A stretch of 64,000 bases of DNA from Manihot esculenta (GCF_001659605.2 NC_035161.2:1054001-1118000), one strand, 5' to 3'. Counted from the first letter of the stretch, positions 48,661 to 62,027 are shown. The notes: a model not told the origin generated them from the letters alone. A program made the numbers and translations.

Positions 48661-50303
48661 TTCTAATTATATATATTGAAGGTATTTATGAGGGAAAAAG
48701 GAAAAAGAAAGAAAAAGAAAGGGGAAGGAAGGTGCTAGGTAAAAGAAAAGAGTGAAAAAGAAAAGATGAGATTGAAGACAAAAGATAGGGTTGAAAGAAG
48801 AGTCGAAGAAGGAAAGGTTAGAGGGGAAGTAGTAGGGGAATGGGCAACTTGGCCTGAAAGAGGTGCAGTTTTTGGTAGTAACCTTAGAGCTACAATCTGG
48901 GCATACCCGGCATTGAATGAGGGAGAGCAAAATGCTAAAGGACAAATATCAGCATCTACCCATCCAGGTGAGTCAGAGATTTCTCTCAGAAAAAAATTTG
49001 GCCCACACTCTCTGATGCCCTTTTCTTTTTCCTTTATGTTAGTTCCTTTTTTCTCCTCATAATAAATAAATTTTTCATGTAATGTTATCTTTAGGGCTGC
49101 AGCAGTCTGCAGAGAGGAGGGGAGGGGAAGGGAGGGTATGCAGATTCTGAGCTGTTATTATCAGGCCCTCCCTAGATTTCACTTTAATTGCGGTTGTTTT
49201 ATGGGATCGGCTGCCACTACTCTTTGCAATGTCATTGTTAATGCTCTGTCATAATAATAACAATAATAATATGAAAGCTGTGATACTCAATATTGAATGC
49301 TCTCCACCAGCTTTCTTTCTTTCTTTCTTTCTTTTTCTTTTTCTTTCTTCTTCGTCTGCCGCTGCTGCTGCTGCATGCTTTTCTTTTTTGTTCTTTTTCT
49401 TTTATTTCCCTTTTTCCCACTCGTTTCTGCATGCAAGTTTCTTCCCATATCCCATAACGAATTGAATCCAATTAAAAGAATGGAATCCTGTTTATGATGG
49501 TCTCTTTCTCTGAGAATTTCTTTTCCACCTTTTCCCATTTACTCAATGTGCATCAGTGGCTATAAAAATCAAAGAAATCAAAGAATAAAGAGAAATGTAC
49601 GTGGTCCATGAAACTTCTAGGGAGTGGGAGTAGACTGCACGCTTCCTCTCTCTCTCTCTCTCTCTCTCTCGTGCAAAGCCATTAGGATAAGCAACGACAC
49701 ATACAAACACAACCAAAGCAACTTTTCTCTCTACCTTAACTGTCGTCATTGATTACGCCTACATATTAAGTCTTAACACTAATAAAAAAAAATATCAAGT
49801 TTTCATTTATGATTCCATTTTAGAACCAGCCAAAAACTTGGTTTCTGCCTTTGCACTTGCCCATCTATATTAAAACAGCAGTGTAGGGATAGGTACGTAG
49901 AAGCTAATGCCTCAGAGACTTTGAAATTATAAGAAAGGGTAATTGGATTTCATAGAATTGCACAATAAGGAGATTTGCCAATTTAACCATCACATCACAT
50001 CAGATGGGCTTTAAGGTTAGCTGCTATATATATTAGTTACGTCATCTGATCAAATTCATAGCATGCCCATGTGACTGTAAAACGTAAAAAGGGGCTGAGA
50101 GATGCAGTTAGGGATCAGAGTTGAACAGTTCCTAATTTCATCAACTATGGCATTCCATATCGTTAGGGTTGTCTCTCTGTGCTCATCCCCACCACACTAT
50201 ATTCTAAAGCTCTCTATATATATCTCATTGATAGGTCTCTTTCTCTATCATTTAATTGCTACTGCTATATGCTTTTATAGACTCTCACACCTCACAGTCT
50301 ATG

Positions 50304-50342
<39 letters not shown>

Positions 50343-50730
50343 TATATATATATGCTCTCAGCAGCTTGTCTCTGTAAAGGATGACAATCATCTACCTAGC
50401 AGTATTATGAGTGTAAAAGGACACAGCTCCAACTCCATTACTGACACATTCCAATTGGGTTTTCTCTCTTTTTTTTTTTTTTTTTTGTCATTTCTTCATA
50501 TACCTATAAAAATTGCATTAATTGTGATATTTGTCCATATAAATTTAGTTTCCATTAAAAAAAGAGTTTCTTTGCATCAGAGCTAGTTAATAAGGCTTGG
50601 CTGTCTAACCTCTTAGCATATTTGTTGGTTTACATTCTCAGACTATCTAATACTAATTTGATCAAAAATACTTGTGTAGCTCTTATTTTACAAAGAGGTT
50701 ATTTTTGTGGTTTTTACTATGTGCACGGTT
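48661..50730. other. Purine/pyrimidine-rich intergenic DNA
   Basis: Contains long AG- and CT-rich tracts and a reading frame of 98 aa at 48766-49062 with a donor-like CAG|GTGAGT at 48967, but no recognisable domain. CT microsatellites lie at about 49647-49670 and 50305-50338. A gene for a non-coding RNA is possible but unsupported. I looked for common conserved plant miRNAs and saw none. Confidence 0.35.
50305..50338. repeat. (CT)n microsatellite
   Basis: About 17 CT dinucleotide units in a row, followed shortly by an (AT)n run. Confidence 0.9.
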
Positions 50731-52540
50731 AATAGATTTCAAACCGAACTGAAGAATCAAAGTAAAATTGAAAAAAGACTAATGGCATAAGAATCAAACC
50801 ATACCAAATTGAATTTATTTAGTTATTTAGTTCTGATTTTGATTTTTACAATTAATGGATTTCAAACCGAACAGAAGAATCGAACTAAAATTGAAAAAAA
50901 GATTAATGGTATAGAATCGAAACATACCGAACTGAATTTATTTAGTTATTTGGTTCTTATTTTGATTTTTTATCAAAAACTATACCATAACCATATCAAA
51001 AAATGGATTTATATATATATATATATATATATTTTAAATAATTTATAATAATATTATAATGTTAATATATAGTTTCAATCATATGTTATCATATGATTTC
51101 AATAAAATTATACACATAATTACAATATTTTTTACTATTTTACTTAACTAATTTAATTAGTTGGTTCCAGTTTGTTCTATTAAATACATTACACACACAT
51201 ATATAATTAATATATAATAATAGAATTATACTATTAATATATATATATATATATTATACTTATAATAATAATAATAATTATTATTATTATTATATATATA
51301 TATTATAACAATATAAAATTATTATATTTTTAACCATTAAACAATTATTAAATATTTATAATAGTATAATTTAATTAATTAATTAAAGTTCATCCTATTT
51401 AAATGGATTAAGTATATACACTACCTTAATATTAATAAAATTATTTTATTTAAATGGACTAAGTATATACACTATCTTAATATTAATAAAATTATACTAA
51501 TAGAATATAAATTATTAAAATAATTATATATAGATCGATATGTGTATATGTACTTATAAATTTTATATACCTTTAATAAGTGACTAATAATTAAAATATA
51601 TAATTTAATTAATTATTAAATTATATAATTATTATATATTTTAATTACTAATCAATTATTAAAAATTTATAAAAATATAATTCAACTAATTTAATTCATT
51701 AATTATACTTCGTTATATTTAAATAAATTATATTATATACTATCTTCATAGTAATAGAATTTATACTAATAGAATCTATATTATTAAAATCAATTTATAT
51801 ATATAACTATAATTGTTATTATTATCCCAATATATATATAATAGTTAACTAGATTATATATTATTAAAATATAATTTAATAAAATTAGAAACAAATTAAA
51901 TTAAAATAATTATAACTATATAAAAAAAACTACATAGTTTTATATAAATGATGTAGTTTTGCTATAAAAAAATAAAGAAAACTAAATAAATTTATAACAT
52001 ATCAAAGAAATAATAAAAATTCATTTAGTTAGAGTTTATTTATTAAAAAATCATTGCAACAAAGTTTTTGAAAGTTCTATTGGGATTTTTTTTTTCCTTC
52101 TTTTTTCTTGTTCTTCTTTTAAAAGTTTGAAAATTATAATAGGAAAACTATGTTATATTTGGTTATTTAGTATCTTGATATATTTTAAATGAAAATATTA
52201 TATAATATTATGGATATTTGTTATTATTTTGAAATTTGAATATGAGATTTATTAGTTTGATATAAATAACATTAGTATTATGTTAGAAATATTTAATTAT
52301 TTCGTTCAAATTTAAATTTTATTATAGAAACCGAGAATTGTAGTGAAATTGAAACTGAAATAAAAATTGATAATAGAACCAAATCGAAACTGACAACACA
52401 TACAATCATATCGAAATCATAATAAAATTTAGTTTTAATTTTGATTCTAAAAAATTTAAAAAACCGACTTTCAGTTTCTATTTCAATCCCTACAAAAAAC
52501 TGTCTCGAAATCAAAATCGAAATAGCACACTCCTAATTTG
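50731..52540. repeat. AT-rich repeat region with a 124-bp tandem duplication
   Basis: Units beginning at 50735 and 50859 both read ATTTCAAACCGAAC and both contain TGAATTTATTTAGTTATTT. The rest is extremely AT-rich with (AT)n at about 51007-51031. It ends near 52300-52540 with further ACCGA/TCGGTT-like words (AAACCGAGAATTG, AAATCGAAACTG), which suggests one large AT-rich element, but its termini are not resolved. Confidence 0.5.
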
Positions 52541-55500
52541 GACCCATGACCGGAGTAATTTTATCATTGTACCACCCTTTAAAATACTTACAGAATAATT
52601 GCAAATAATCGATAAGAAGGTGATAAATTAAGTTTATCAAGAATTTTTCTTTTCTAATCTGATCTCCTACTAATTCATATAAAAAATGAGATGGGTCATG
52701 CTCAAATCTAGGGTATATTACACTTGCTTAAGCATTCAAAAATAGGAGATATGATTACCACTACTCAATTTCAACCAATGCATTATTGCTTAGTTGAAGA
52801 AAGCCTCTTAACACATAGGGAAAATAGGATGACTTGTATTCAATTTTAGGTCCTGATTTCAACAAGCAAATTATTTCAATACCCGTTTTGATGGACACCA
52901 ATTGCAATAGTTTTATTGTAGTGAATCTCTTTATTTCAAGAATCTCATGATTTCTAATTAATTAACCGAATTCTTCAACTTGCATTATGAAGAATTAGTT
53001 ACCTAAATTTGAAATGTCAAATTCTTTATTTTAGGGTTTATACAATAATTTTCTAACAGATGTCGTTTATTGATTTATTTTGAAGTTCTCAATAATTTAT
53101 TTTATATTTATTGAGATTATAGTTTTAATGCTTTTTATTTATTACGAAAAAAATAAATAAATCATTCTATGTACTACGATAGCATAAATGAATGTAATGA
53201 TTTTCAAACTATTGTCGTAAACTTATAATTATGATTTAAATATATAACTCAACAATTTACTGCAGCTACTTTATTCCCATTTTTGTAATAGTATTTCTAT
53301 TTCATTTTTATTAAAATAAAACTTATGGAATTTTTATTTTTCATTCTGGTATTAACCATGCAATATCTCTATCTATATGTATATAGATAGCACTAATCCA
53401 CGCATGGGCAGGGAAATGGGAGATTCGGGTAAAATCCTCCCAATAATTGTACTCCTTATGTTTATGAGTGCACGACATTTAGCACTCCTAGGAGACGGAA
53501 ACCAGTTTCTTTTTCAATTTTTTTTCCTAGAAAACTAAGTATTTTTAAAGTTCGGCTCATTTAAATTGTTACTCCTAACGAAGATCTACTCCATTTATGA
53601 GTATCGAATTCTCGATCTCTTTATTTAAATGATTTCTTTTCTAAATTTTAATAATATTTTTCACCTTTTAACATTTTCTTCTATACTTAAAAAAAAAAAA
53701 AAAATTTATACTACGGTCAATAGACTTGTATCATTGCAAGGAATAAGTGGAAAGAACGATAAATACCACTAAGCATTTTCACTTAACAATCGATAGCGAG
53801 ACCTAAAGGCAAACTGGTGAGGCAGATGATTGTAATTATATATCTATTAAAGATTAGAGTCTTAGGCTGGAAATGGACAAGATGAACTAAAACTTACCAC
53901 ATATTACCAAAATTCAAACCTTATGTTCAACTAATTAGGGAAAAGTGAGAAGACAGAACTTTTGCATTGTGAAAGCAATATTTGTAGCTTACGAAAAGTG
54001 GGACACATCTTCTGTCCATTTGAATTTGGGAAAAAAGCCATCAACAACAATTTCAATACATCAAATTATGAGATTCAATGTGACTTCATCTCTTATGACT
54101 TTCCCTGCTGCTCCACTAGCCAGCTTTCTTCTGCCCATCAACTACACTTGGAAATATTTAAGAGAACTTAACAAGTTAATGTCTACTTCTATATCAAAAC
54201 ACTTAATCCCTAGCTATCCCGGATATACTTCAAATTCTTTCAGCCATATTAAGATTTGAATGTATGAACCCTCTTAATTCAAAGATTTACAAGAATTCCA
54301 CATTGACATAGAAAAAAGGAATAATTAAGGGTTTATATATCCTATAACAAAAACTATTAAATAACTTGGTTAATCATTTTGAACCAAATAGAAAATGAAT
54401 GTAAAAATTATTTAAGATAGTTTTATTCAAGCTGTTACAATAAACAAGAGTGACTAAAACTCTATTCAACATTTTTTTATTTTTCGATAAAAACTCAATA
54501 ATTTTCAATAGCGTGCATCATCCCTCATGTAAAATCCTACTCCCTTTTGAATTTAGAGTAATTAAGAACAAGCACAAGTTGGCCTAAGGTTTTAATGAAA
54601 TTCATATTTATAACAAATGGGTGCTTACAGAATTCCTATATTAGTCCAATTTAATAGAGAAACCTTAAACTGAATATTTCAATTTTGTAGGAGAGAGAGT
54701 CCAATAATAGATTTTATTTGAATATTTCTTTATATATATATAATGATTACTTTTCCCCTGCGCCCTACACTATGATGGAAAGAAGGGTAGAAGTACATGC
54801 AATCAAGCTCAGAAAAGCTTCAAAGTTTCTATAGTGTAGAGAGAACTTTTCAGTGAAAACTTTCATGCGAGTTGAAAATATATAACATGCTGCTTTCAAA
54901 TCTGCATAGATCCTCAAGTTTACATAAAGTGAAAAAAATATGAGAGCTAATAGAGGAAAACGTGTCAGTAATTTATTGCCTTTCTCGCCTTCACGAAATT
55001 GCTCTAAACTTTGATTTCTAGGAGTTGAAGTCAAACTAGAAGCAGACTTTGTCAGCTGAAATGTGGAGATAAAACCAAGAGAGAAATCCTTGTGGCAAAA
55101 CTAGGGTTAAATTATTTTGTTTTCTGAATTCTACACACACTACCATCGAATTACCTTCACAGTTTTTTCAATAATGAACAATTTTGATTCACAACTCCAT
55201 GATTTTCACTGATAATTAGCACTGTAGGATGAAATTATATTTATAGTGAAGATGTTTTTTTTCTAAAAGAAAAAATATATAGTACTTATAAAATATTTTA
55301 AATTAAGTTTATTTCTAACCATTGAATTTTAATTTAGTAATTTTATAAAAATTCAATTGAATTGAATTTTTTTTTCTTATAAAATTCTTATTTAGAATAA
55401 AAGAATTCAAAACTTTTTAACTTAGAAAATTTTTTATCGTATATGGAGTTGAAATCATGAAAGATTTTACAAGAATTCATTTGAATTCTTTTTTTGCAAA

Positions 55501-57013
55501 ATCATTCATACCAAACGAAGAGTTAAACTATTTAAATTCAAATTATTGAATCCATATATAGAATATAGTAATTTATCTTGCTATATAAGTCAAAACAAAA
55601 GGAACATTAATTTGGAAGGATCAATTCATGGAGCTTTTAAAGGAAAGTTTGGATGGGATGCATGCAAATATACAGTGAGGCATAATGTATAAAAGATAAT
55701 AGAAAGATCATCTTATGATAGTTTACTTTTGTTTGTTGAAAAGGAAAAGCTTTCTAACAAGCCTTATCAATTCAATCTCTAATTAAACAAGCGTTTGCAT
55801 CATAATAGGACCTAAACCGTTCATAAGACTGATAGAGTCTCTAGGTTATGGAGGAAATCAGAGAAGTCTGGAGTGAACTGCTATGTATATGTTGTTTTGA
55901 TATCTACTGTCAAGGAATTGAATGACAGGAGCTAAATATCAATGCATAACTATGGAGTCAAAGTGCAGAAAGGTACGAAAGGATAATCTATAGTTTAAAA
56001 CTTGTAATTATTTAATAGAGAAATGCTTGTAGATCAAGCACAATTGATGATCAACAGTCTACTGGGACCAATCCGTATGCTTGTAATTAATGTTGGTGAT
56101 GAATGGTATCTATCTGTAATTACTAATTAGACTGATGAGCTACTTAGTCTTAGAGCTATAAATTTGATTATAACAATTCGCTAAATGAAAGAAAAAAAGA
56201 AAATCACAATGAAAAAAGGTTAAACTGTACTGAATAACAAAGCAACAGGAAAAATTCTACCTTTACAAATCTCTGCAAATATCTCTGCGAAAACTGTGAC
56301 CATGCCCAACCAAGCAGCGACAAGAACAACCACCTACCAAAGTAAAAGCAGAAGAGGGGGGAAAAAAGGCTAAAAACTTGAAAAATTACATCAGATTGCC
56401 AAGCTTTGTGACTCAGGAGTCAGGAGAGTTTGTTAGTTACTTCAACAACACTGGAGAGAGAACAAAAGCTAGCCGTTGGAAAATTAGAAAAACCATGTCA
56501 TTCATGTGTATGTATATATATGTGTGTGTGTGTTTATGTGAGGAAAACAGGCCCTACAAAAAGAAAAGACATGAAAATCTTGAACGACATGGATCCATTT
56601 CTGATATAACTATCTATTTATATAATGTATTATACATAAACATTTATACAATTTGAGAAGGAAGGAAAAGAAAAAAAAAATATTTGGCCTGAGCTCTCAA
56701 CATGGAAGGTCTTTTCGCCCATTGAGAACTCCAAAGTTGAAAACTTCAACCCCATCTTTTTAATTGTGGTGTTGTGTACTAGTGTGAGAGCAATCACATT
56801 AATTCAAGCATAATACGATCTTCTCTTGTCCTTCATTATTCAGCAAGTAATGACTTTGATGAAGCAGCATTTTCAGCTCCAGTCTGGGGTGAGCATAAGA
56901 GAAATAATCTTTCGAGGAATAAGAAAAAGGAAAAAAGAAAGAGAAAAGGCAGAAGGGGTTGATCAATTAGCTGTCTGCTTTGTTGATAATGGGTATTGGG
57001 GCCAAAAACCAAA
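52541..57013. other. Intergenic DNA
   Basis: No convincing gene. The longest frames (104 aa at 53945, 92 aa at 56378, 89 aa on the - strand at 54765) have no recognisable domains. A poly(A) run lies at 53690-53704. The last 300 bases probably hold the 3' untranslated region of the NGATHA-like gene. Confidence 0.4.
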
Positions 57014-58306
57014 TCAAATATCCAAATCTAGGGACGTGGATGACTTCCCTTTGTGGAAAAACTGAGTGGAAGAAGTTATGGGTGGAAGTGGCGTGCCATT
57101 GTAGAGTCTTAATTGTAGAGCATGATGGGAAGATGAAGAAATTTGAGGAGCCTGCAATGCCGTAGTAGCATGATGAGGAGGAGGTATTGCTGTCGCTGAG
57201 GACAATTCGTCACATTCTTCAGAATCCGTGATGGGGCAATCCATGTTCACCCCAAACAGCCTCAGTCTCTTTGCTGCTGCTTTTCCTTGGACCACCGGAA
57301 CCGACTCATACACCATTGGCTCCACCACCCCACCAACTCCTTGTTGCTGCCATTGCACCATCCCCATTCCAAGTTGTTGTGGGGCTGTCGATCTCCTGTA
57401 AATTATTGTCCCTGAAGGTGGACAGTGGTTTGCGTTCATATTGCTGTAATTGCAGCTATTATAACCGTAACCATAATAAGATCCACCGCCACCACCGCTA
57501 TTGTAATACGCGTTCCTGTCGGGATTCGAGAAGTGGAGGTGGTCCCTGCGCATCATCGGCACCATTGGCGGCCGCATCAGTAGGGGACTCCAAGGGATGG
57601 ATGAGAAGTGATGATGCTGCTGATGACGGTGCTGGGGGTTGTGAGAGGTGGTGTCTGGTGCATCAGGGCGGCGCCTCCAGTCAATGTACAAATGATCCTT
57701 GCCCGTCTCACCCACCCCTCGATGAAACGACACAATATCACCAGCGTCGAGTTTCTTATCCTTTACAAAACGGCTCCAACCCTTGGTCATGACATAGCTC
57801 TGGCTGCTATTCCAGTAGGAGTAGCGGAATCTCCAAGCTTTCCCAGTCCTATCCTCGAAATTCAAAAGAAGGCCCTTATCGTTTGTTGATGAATCTAATG
57901 GGAAGTACTTTTCTGCGTGCTGCTTTGGGATCACAAGTCGATTTAGCTTGCCCACATCGCTTGGTGTGACTACCTTATCAAACATGTGCTCCTTCTCTAT
58001 GACAGCAACAGAAGCAGATTCTTCTTGAATACCTTGTTTCTGCTCATCGTTGACATCCATAAGCTCAAGCTTGACTGCAGCTCCGCTGTCATTAAACCTG
58101 GATGTATCTTCCTGTACAGGGTCATATTTGCTGCCTAACCAAGAGCCCATTTGAGGTTTCGGATTGTCATATATTTGGGATAAAGGGAGCAGATTGCCCT
58201 TGTGCTGGGAGGAAGAAGATGATGGAGAAGAGGAAGATGAGTAGGAGAAAGGAATCTTACCTTTACTCATCTGATCTTCTTCGCTAAAACCCGATCCAAA
58301 ATCCAT
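57014..58306 (-). CDS. NGATHA-like B3-domain transcription factor
   Basis: A single uninterrupted frame of 430 aa from ATG at 58306 ([11 protein letters not shown]). The frame stays open upstream to 58510, but that part is a Leu/Phe/Ser-rich low-complexity stretch not expected in the family, so I chose the internal Met. The B3 DNA-binding domain is at about 107-212 ([58 protein letters not shown]). A repression-type RLFGV motif is at 349-353 within [13 protein letters not shown], a NGATHA hallmark. The protein ends in LDLDI (426-430), EAR-like. Low-complexity regions: Ser-rich 22-33, His/Gln-rich 225-233, Gly/Tyr/Asn-rich 270-295. NGATHA proteins are nuclear B3 (RAV-branch) factors that restrain lateral organ growth and direct style and stigma development, partly through auxin synthesis. 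It is somewhat longer than the Arabidopsis members. Which NGATHA paralogue cannot be told. Confidence 0.93.
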   Translation of the reverse strand: MDFGSGFSEEDQMSKGKIPFSYSSSSSPSSSSSQHKGNLLPLSQIYDNPKPQMGSWLGSKYDPVQEDTSRFNDSGAAVKLELMDVNDEQKQGIQEESASVAVIEKEHMFDKVVTPSDVGKLNRLVIPKQHAEKYFPLDSSTNDKGLLLNFEDRTGKAWRFRYSYWNSSQSYVMTKGWSRFVKDKKLDAGDIVSFHRGVGETGKDHLYIDWRRRPDAPDTTSHNPQHRHQQHHHFSSIPWSPLLMRPPMVPMMRRDHLHFSNPDRNAYYNSGGGGGSYYGYGYNSCNYSNMNANHCPPSGTIIYRRSTAPQQLGMGMVQWQQQGVGGVVEPMVYESVPVVQGKAAAKRLRLFGVNMDCPITDSEECDELSSATAIPPPHHATTALQAPQISSSSHHALQLRLYNGTPLPPITSSTQFFHKGKSSTSLDLDI

Positions 58307-58850
58307 GTTTTGTGGGGTGGATCTAAAAGGTTCGAGTTTTGATGAGGAGGAGAAGAGACAGAGAAGAAGAAAAAGAAGAAAAATCAAAGGAGAAATAGTT
58401 CCATAGAAGGAAAGAACTGGGAGAGTGCTTAGATAAAAACAAAAAGAAGAAAAAAAAAATAGTAATAAATTTCTAGGGTTAGAGATGATTAAGCAAATCT
58501 GAAAGACCAAGAAGAAGCAGATAGGTAGCTCTCATTAGAATGATGGTCGATGTTATCTCCTTTGACCGTTCTGACTCCAACACACAAATATAGAAGAGCA
58601 GACAAGACAAAGAAACCCAGCATAGACGTTTCAAATGGTGCAAGTTCTTCTCGATGTTGACCTTGAAATGGGTGAATTTGTGATGAAGATGAAATATTGT
58701 ATTCAGAGAGAAAAAGCAAAAGCAAGAAAAAGAAGAAGAAGAAGATGATGATGATGATGATGATGAAGAAGGAGAAGTGATGGCTGTGATTTTCCAATAG
58801 AAGGAACCTCCCTCGAAGCTTCTCAATAAGTTAAGGACTTGGCATGGGAG
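58307..58850 (-). promoter_or_regulatory. Probable 5' leader/proximal promoter of the B3 gene
   Basis: Read on the - strand this is pyrimidine-rich with long CT/TTC tracts, including an (ATC)n/(GAT)n run at 58745-58763 (+ strand). Such tracts are common in plant 5' leaders. Open frames here of up to 154 aa are low-complexity and not credible. No TATA box or transcription start could be fixed. Confidence 0.4.
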
Positions 58851-59580
58851 ATTGCCCTTTCGCTCCAACTGAATAGAACTCTTATCTTTCTTATTCTGTC
58901 TTTTCTTTCTATAGAGAGAGAAGCTTATACGTGGGGACCTCATGTATTATCTTGTTGGGCTCATGTGAGCTTGTCATTGTCATCATCTTGGGTGGTATTA
59001 CAATTTTTTTTTTCTTCATTATTTAATTAATCATTAATATATTCATATTTAATTATATTTACATGGTGCTTAAAAGGCCAGCTGTTTTGGAGAGCACGAG
59101 CTTCTGATTTGTAATTGATTTTGTTCAAATTGGATTAAATTAATTATTCTCTTCCAAAATCTAATTAAAGCGATCATATATCTCATTTATAAAATTATAA
59201 AGTAAAGAGAGAAAGAATCTAAGTATATAACAAAGTGAGAGTTAGGGTTTTTGACTTGCTTTCATTTAACCTGTACGGACAAACCTAACCAGATGGACAA
59301 TGAAACAAAGGATAACATTAGGTGTAGCTAGTAAAAGTAGAACACTTTCTCTTGCAGGCACATGAGGCCCACATCCCACCTCCCATATTCTGCCACGTAG
59401 CCAACACTTAAGTTCTTGTTTGTTGCGTAAACCATCTTAAAAATTCCATTGCTTACATAATGTTGTGGCTCCAATCAAATGGTGTTCTTCTTTTAGCTGA
59501 TTTGTCCGCAAAGTGTTGAATCCTTCATATAAATTATAGGGAAATACATACTTACACCTAAATTTTATAAAGAAAACGTT
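58851..59580. other. Intergenic DNA
   Basis: Upstream region of the B3 gene, moderately AT-rich. No coding or RNA gene recognised. Confidence 0.4.
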
Positions 59581-59592
59581 ATGGTATATTAA

Positions 59593-59690
59593 TTTTTTTT
59601 TTAATTGGAAATTGAGAATTAGAATAGTAGAATTTGATATCTCTTATATTTATTCAGATTCATTTATCATCAGATTAAACTTGTGAGTGC
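59593..59690 (-). mobile_element. Ultra-short tRNA-like SINE, copy 2
   Basis: A 98-bp insert, degraded but aligning with copy 1 (on the + strand, TTATCATCAGATTAAACTTGTGAGTGC against TTACTATCAGGCTAAGCCTGGGAGTGC). A T run at 59593-59602 corresponds to the A tail. Target duplications ATGGTATATTAA (59581-59592) and ATGATATATTAA (59691-59702) differ at one base. It is older than copy 1 by its divergence. Confidence 0.78.
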
Positions 59691-59989
59691 ATGATATATT
59701 AAATTTTAAAATTATCATACAATAAATTAAATATTTAAAAATTAATTACTATAATTTTATTAATTTATAAATGCGTTTAAATTATTATATAATTTTACCA
59801 TTAACAGCTAAACAATCTAATAATAATAATCAGAAAAAATGTATATTTTAAAAATTGAATTTTATCTTATATCTTTTATATTAGAAAATTTTAAATTTAA
59901 ATTATTTTAAAAAATATATAAAAAATTCACTCTGCTAAGTGATTGGAATTCATATTAATTTATATTTTTAAATAATTTAAATATATTCT

Positions 59990-60440
59990 TCAACCGGATA
60001 AGCAGGTTCGCCGAATTGAATAAATTAAAAAACTGAAATTTTAGTATTTGTGAAAATCCAACAAATTGATTTTGAGCTGAAACATAATCTAATCGAATCA
60101 ATCTGATTCAGTTCAATTTGATTTAGTTTGATTGATTGGACTTTTTAATAGATTTTTTATTTTTTACACTTTATTTTTAATATTTTAAAATTTAATTGAA
60201 ATATTCCAATTTTAATTATAATTTAATCTCTTTATATTATAAAAAAATAATATATTATTATCTCTAATCGGTTCGGTTCAATTTTTTTTATTTTTTATTG
60301 AAATTGAATCAAATTAAAATAATTGAAATTTTTAAAATTAAAAATCAAACCGAACTAAAATAAATAAAAAAATCGAACCGAATTTCTAAATTAATTTAAT
60401 TCGACCGATTTTTTAAATTTAATCTCAACACTACTTACCC
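59990..60440 (-). repeat. Dispersed AT-rich ~430-bp repeat, copy C (reverse)
   Basis: The reverse complement aligns with copies A, B and D: on this strand GACTTTTTAATAG..ATTTTTTACACTTTATTTTTAATATTTTAAAATTTAATT, then TAATATATTATTATC, then CGGTTCGGTTCAATTT. Non-coding. Confidence 0.6.
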
Positions 60441-61489
60441 CTACTTTTAAATAATTTTAGAATTTAATGTATATGAGACTTTTTGGGTAAATTTGAGGTG
60501 TGAAAATATATATTATGGTAATTTTCCACTCGATCCAGGCTTTTTGATTAATTTTAATGAGTAAAAGGGTATAGCTAAGACTAAGAAAGCCACCTTCTTC
60601 CCACTTGTTTTATCTATTTTGCTAGTTGCATAAACAACTGGGATGTGATGTGAGGATTAAGCATGTTTTTTTTTTCTTAATCTAACTGTCGCCCACAGTG
60701 GGTGATTAATTCCAACCTTGGTTTTCCTTTTATTTTTGTAAAAGACAAAAATGGAGAAAATATTAAAAAAAAAATCAATTTAATTATTTCTCAAGTTGGC
60801 GCATCAAATGGTTCATCTTGCCATAAAATAACAAAACAATTTCCTTTAATTCCTATTGTGGAAAAAAATAATCAAATCGAAATTTATTTTAATAGCGAGT
60901 TTTAATTAAGATATTTTATGTTTATGTTTATGTTTTCTTTTTCTTTTTCTTTTTTTAAAAAAAAGGACTTATATGTCATTTTTACTTTAATATAGAGAAT
61001 TAAACATAATTTATATAGGCCTGGCATGGTTTACGAAAATATTAAAAAAACAATTTCTTTTTTAAGCATTTTAATAAATTGTTAAAAAAATTAAGCTATT
61101 TTTAAGAAAAATAACTCTATTTTTAAAATAAAAAAATCATTTATGCACTTTAAAAATTTTAATAACTTCACTAAACTTTCTACACAAAAGTCTTAATAAA
61201 TATATTTTATTTTCTAACATTACAGCTAAGCAATGAAAATTAAGTTATGTAGGTCTTATAAATAAAAATAATACATTATCATGTTTAATCCAACGTAAAA
61301 ATGGTACAAGAAAAATAAAAATAACAATAAAATTTACAAATTAAATTATAAAAAGAGTAGTTGATAAAATAAAAATAATTAAATTTTGGAATGTTTGATT
61401 AGTATTGTAAGTTTAAAGTATTTAATTGCCATAATGTAAATTTACATATACCAACTTAAAAGTTCTTTAAATTAATTCTGAGTTTTAAT
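60441..61489. other. AT-rich intergenic DNA
   Basis: No gene, RNA or bounded element recognised. Confidence 0.4.
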
Positions 61490-61502
61490 TATAATAGCAC
61501 TT

Positions 61503-61598
61503 GCACTTACAGTTTTAGTCAAGTGATAAATGCATTTTAATAAATTTGAGAGATTTCAGATTCTACCTTTTCAATTTTCCATTTTTATTTTAAAAAAA
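61503..61598 (+). mobile_element. Ultra-short tRNA-like SINE, copy 3
   Basis: A 96-bp insert in + orientation: TTTTAGTCAAGTGATAAATGCATTT aligns with the head of copy 1, AGATTTCAGATTCTACC sits at the B box, and an A run ends it (61592-61598). Target duplications TATAATAGCACTT (61490-61502) and TATAATGGCACTT (61599-61611) differ at one base. Confidence 0.78.
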
Positions 61599-62027
61599 TA
61601 TAATGGCACTTAATTTCAAAAATTGAAATATATAATCTAAAAGTAAAGTATTTGAAGATAATTATAAATTATCTATAACTTAATAGAATGAATTGTTAAA
61701 AGTAGAATTCCAATTTTTCACAGTGACAACTTTGGGTTGGCATACTGGAATTAATTTTGTGGAGGATTCCAATCACATCCAATCATTTTAAGGACAATGG
61801 CCAATATGGTGGGGGGCAATGCATGTACGCAACTAATTCCAGGATGAAGAAACTGATCCCTTTATTCTCTTAATTCTCAACTCATCACATGTGAGGATTG
61901 GACTTTTTCCCACTCGCCATCCTCTGGCTTTCCTCCCAATTTGCTTACCGTCAAGTTGCCTATATATATATATATATTTTGTAGAAAACATTTGGGAAAT
62001 TTGTATGTATTGCATTCACAAGCAAAA

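Noticed and set aside
48766..49062. 98-aa frame with a donor-like CAG|GTGAGT
   Set aside because: No recognisable domain, purine-rich bias, and no convincing acceptor or second exon; listed only as intergenic.
53945..54259. 104-aa frame
   Set aside because: No domain, overlapping alternative frame, AT-rich context; looks like chance.
56130..56160. CTGATGAG, a hammerhead-ribozyme core word
   Set aside because: No GAAA core partner or flanking stems at the right distance; no retrozyme-like repeats nearby.
57271..57792. 173-aa open frame on the + strand
   Set aside because: It is antisense to the NGATHA-like coding sequence and has no domain; the B3 frame on the other strand explains the openness.
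58307..58510. 68-residue N-terminal extension of the B3 protein
   Set aside because: Leu/Phe/Ser-rich low complexity from a CT-rich leader; the family start fits the internal Met at 58306.
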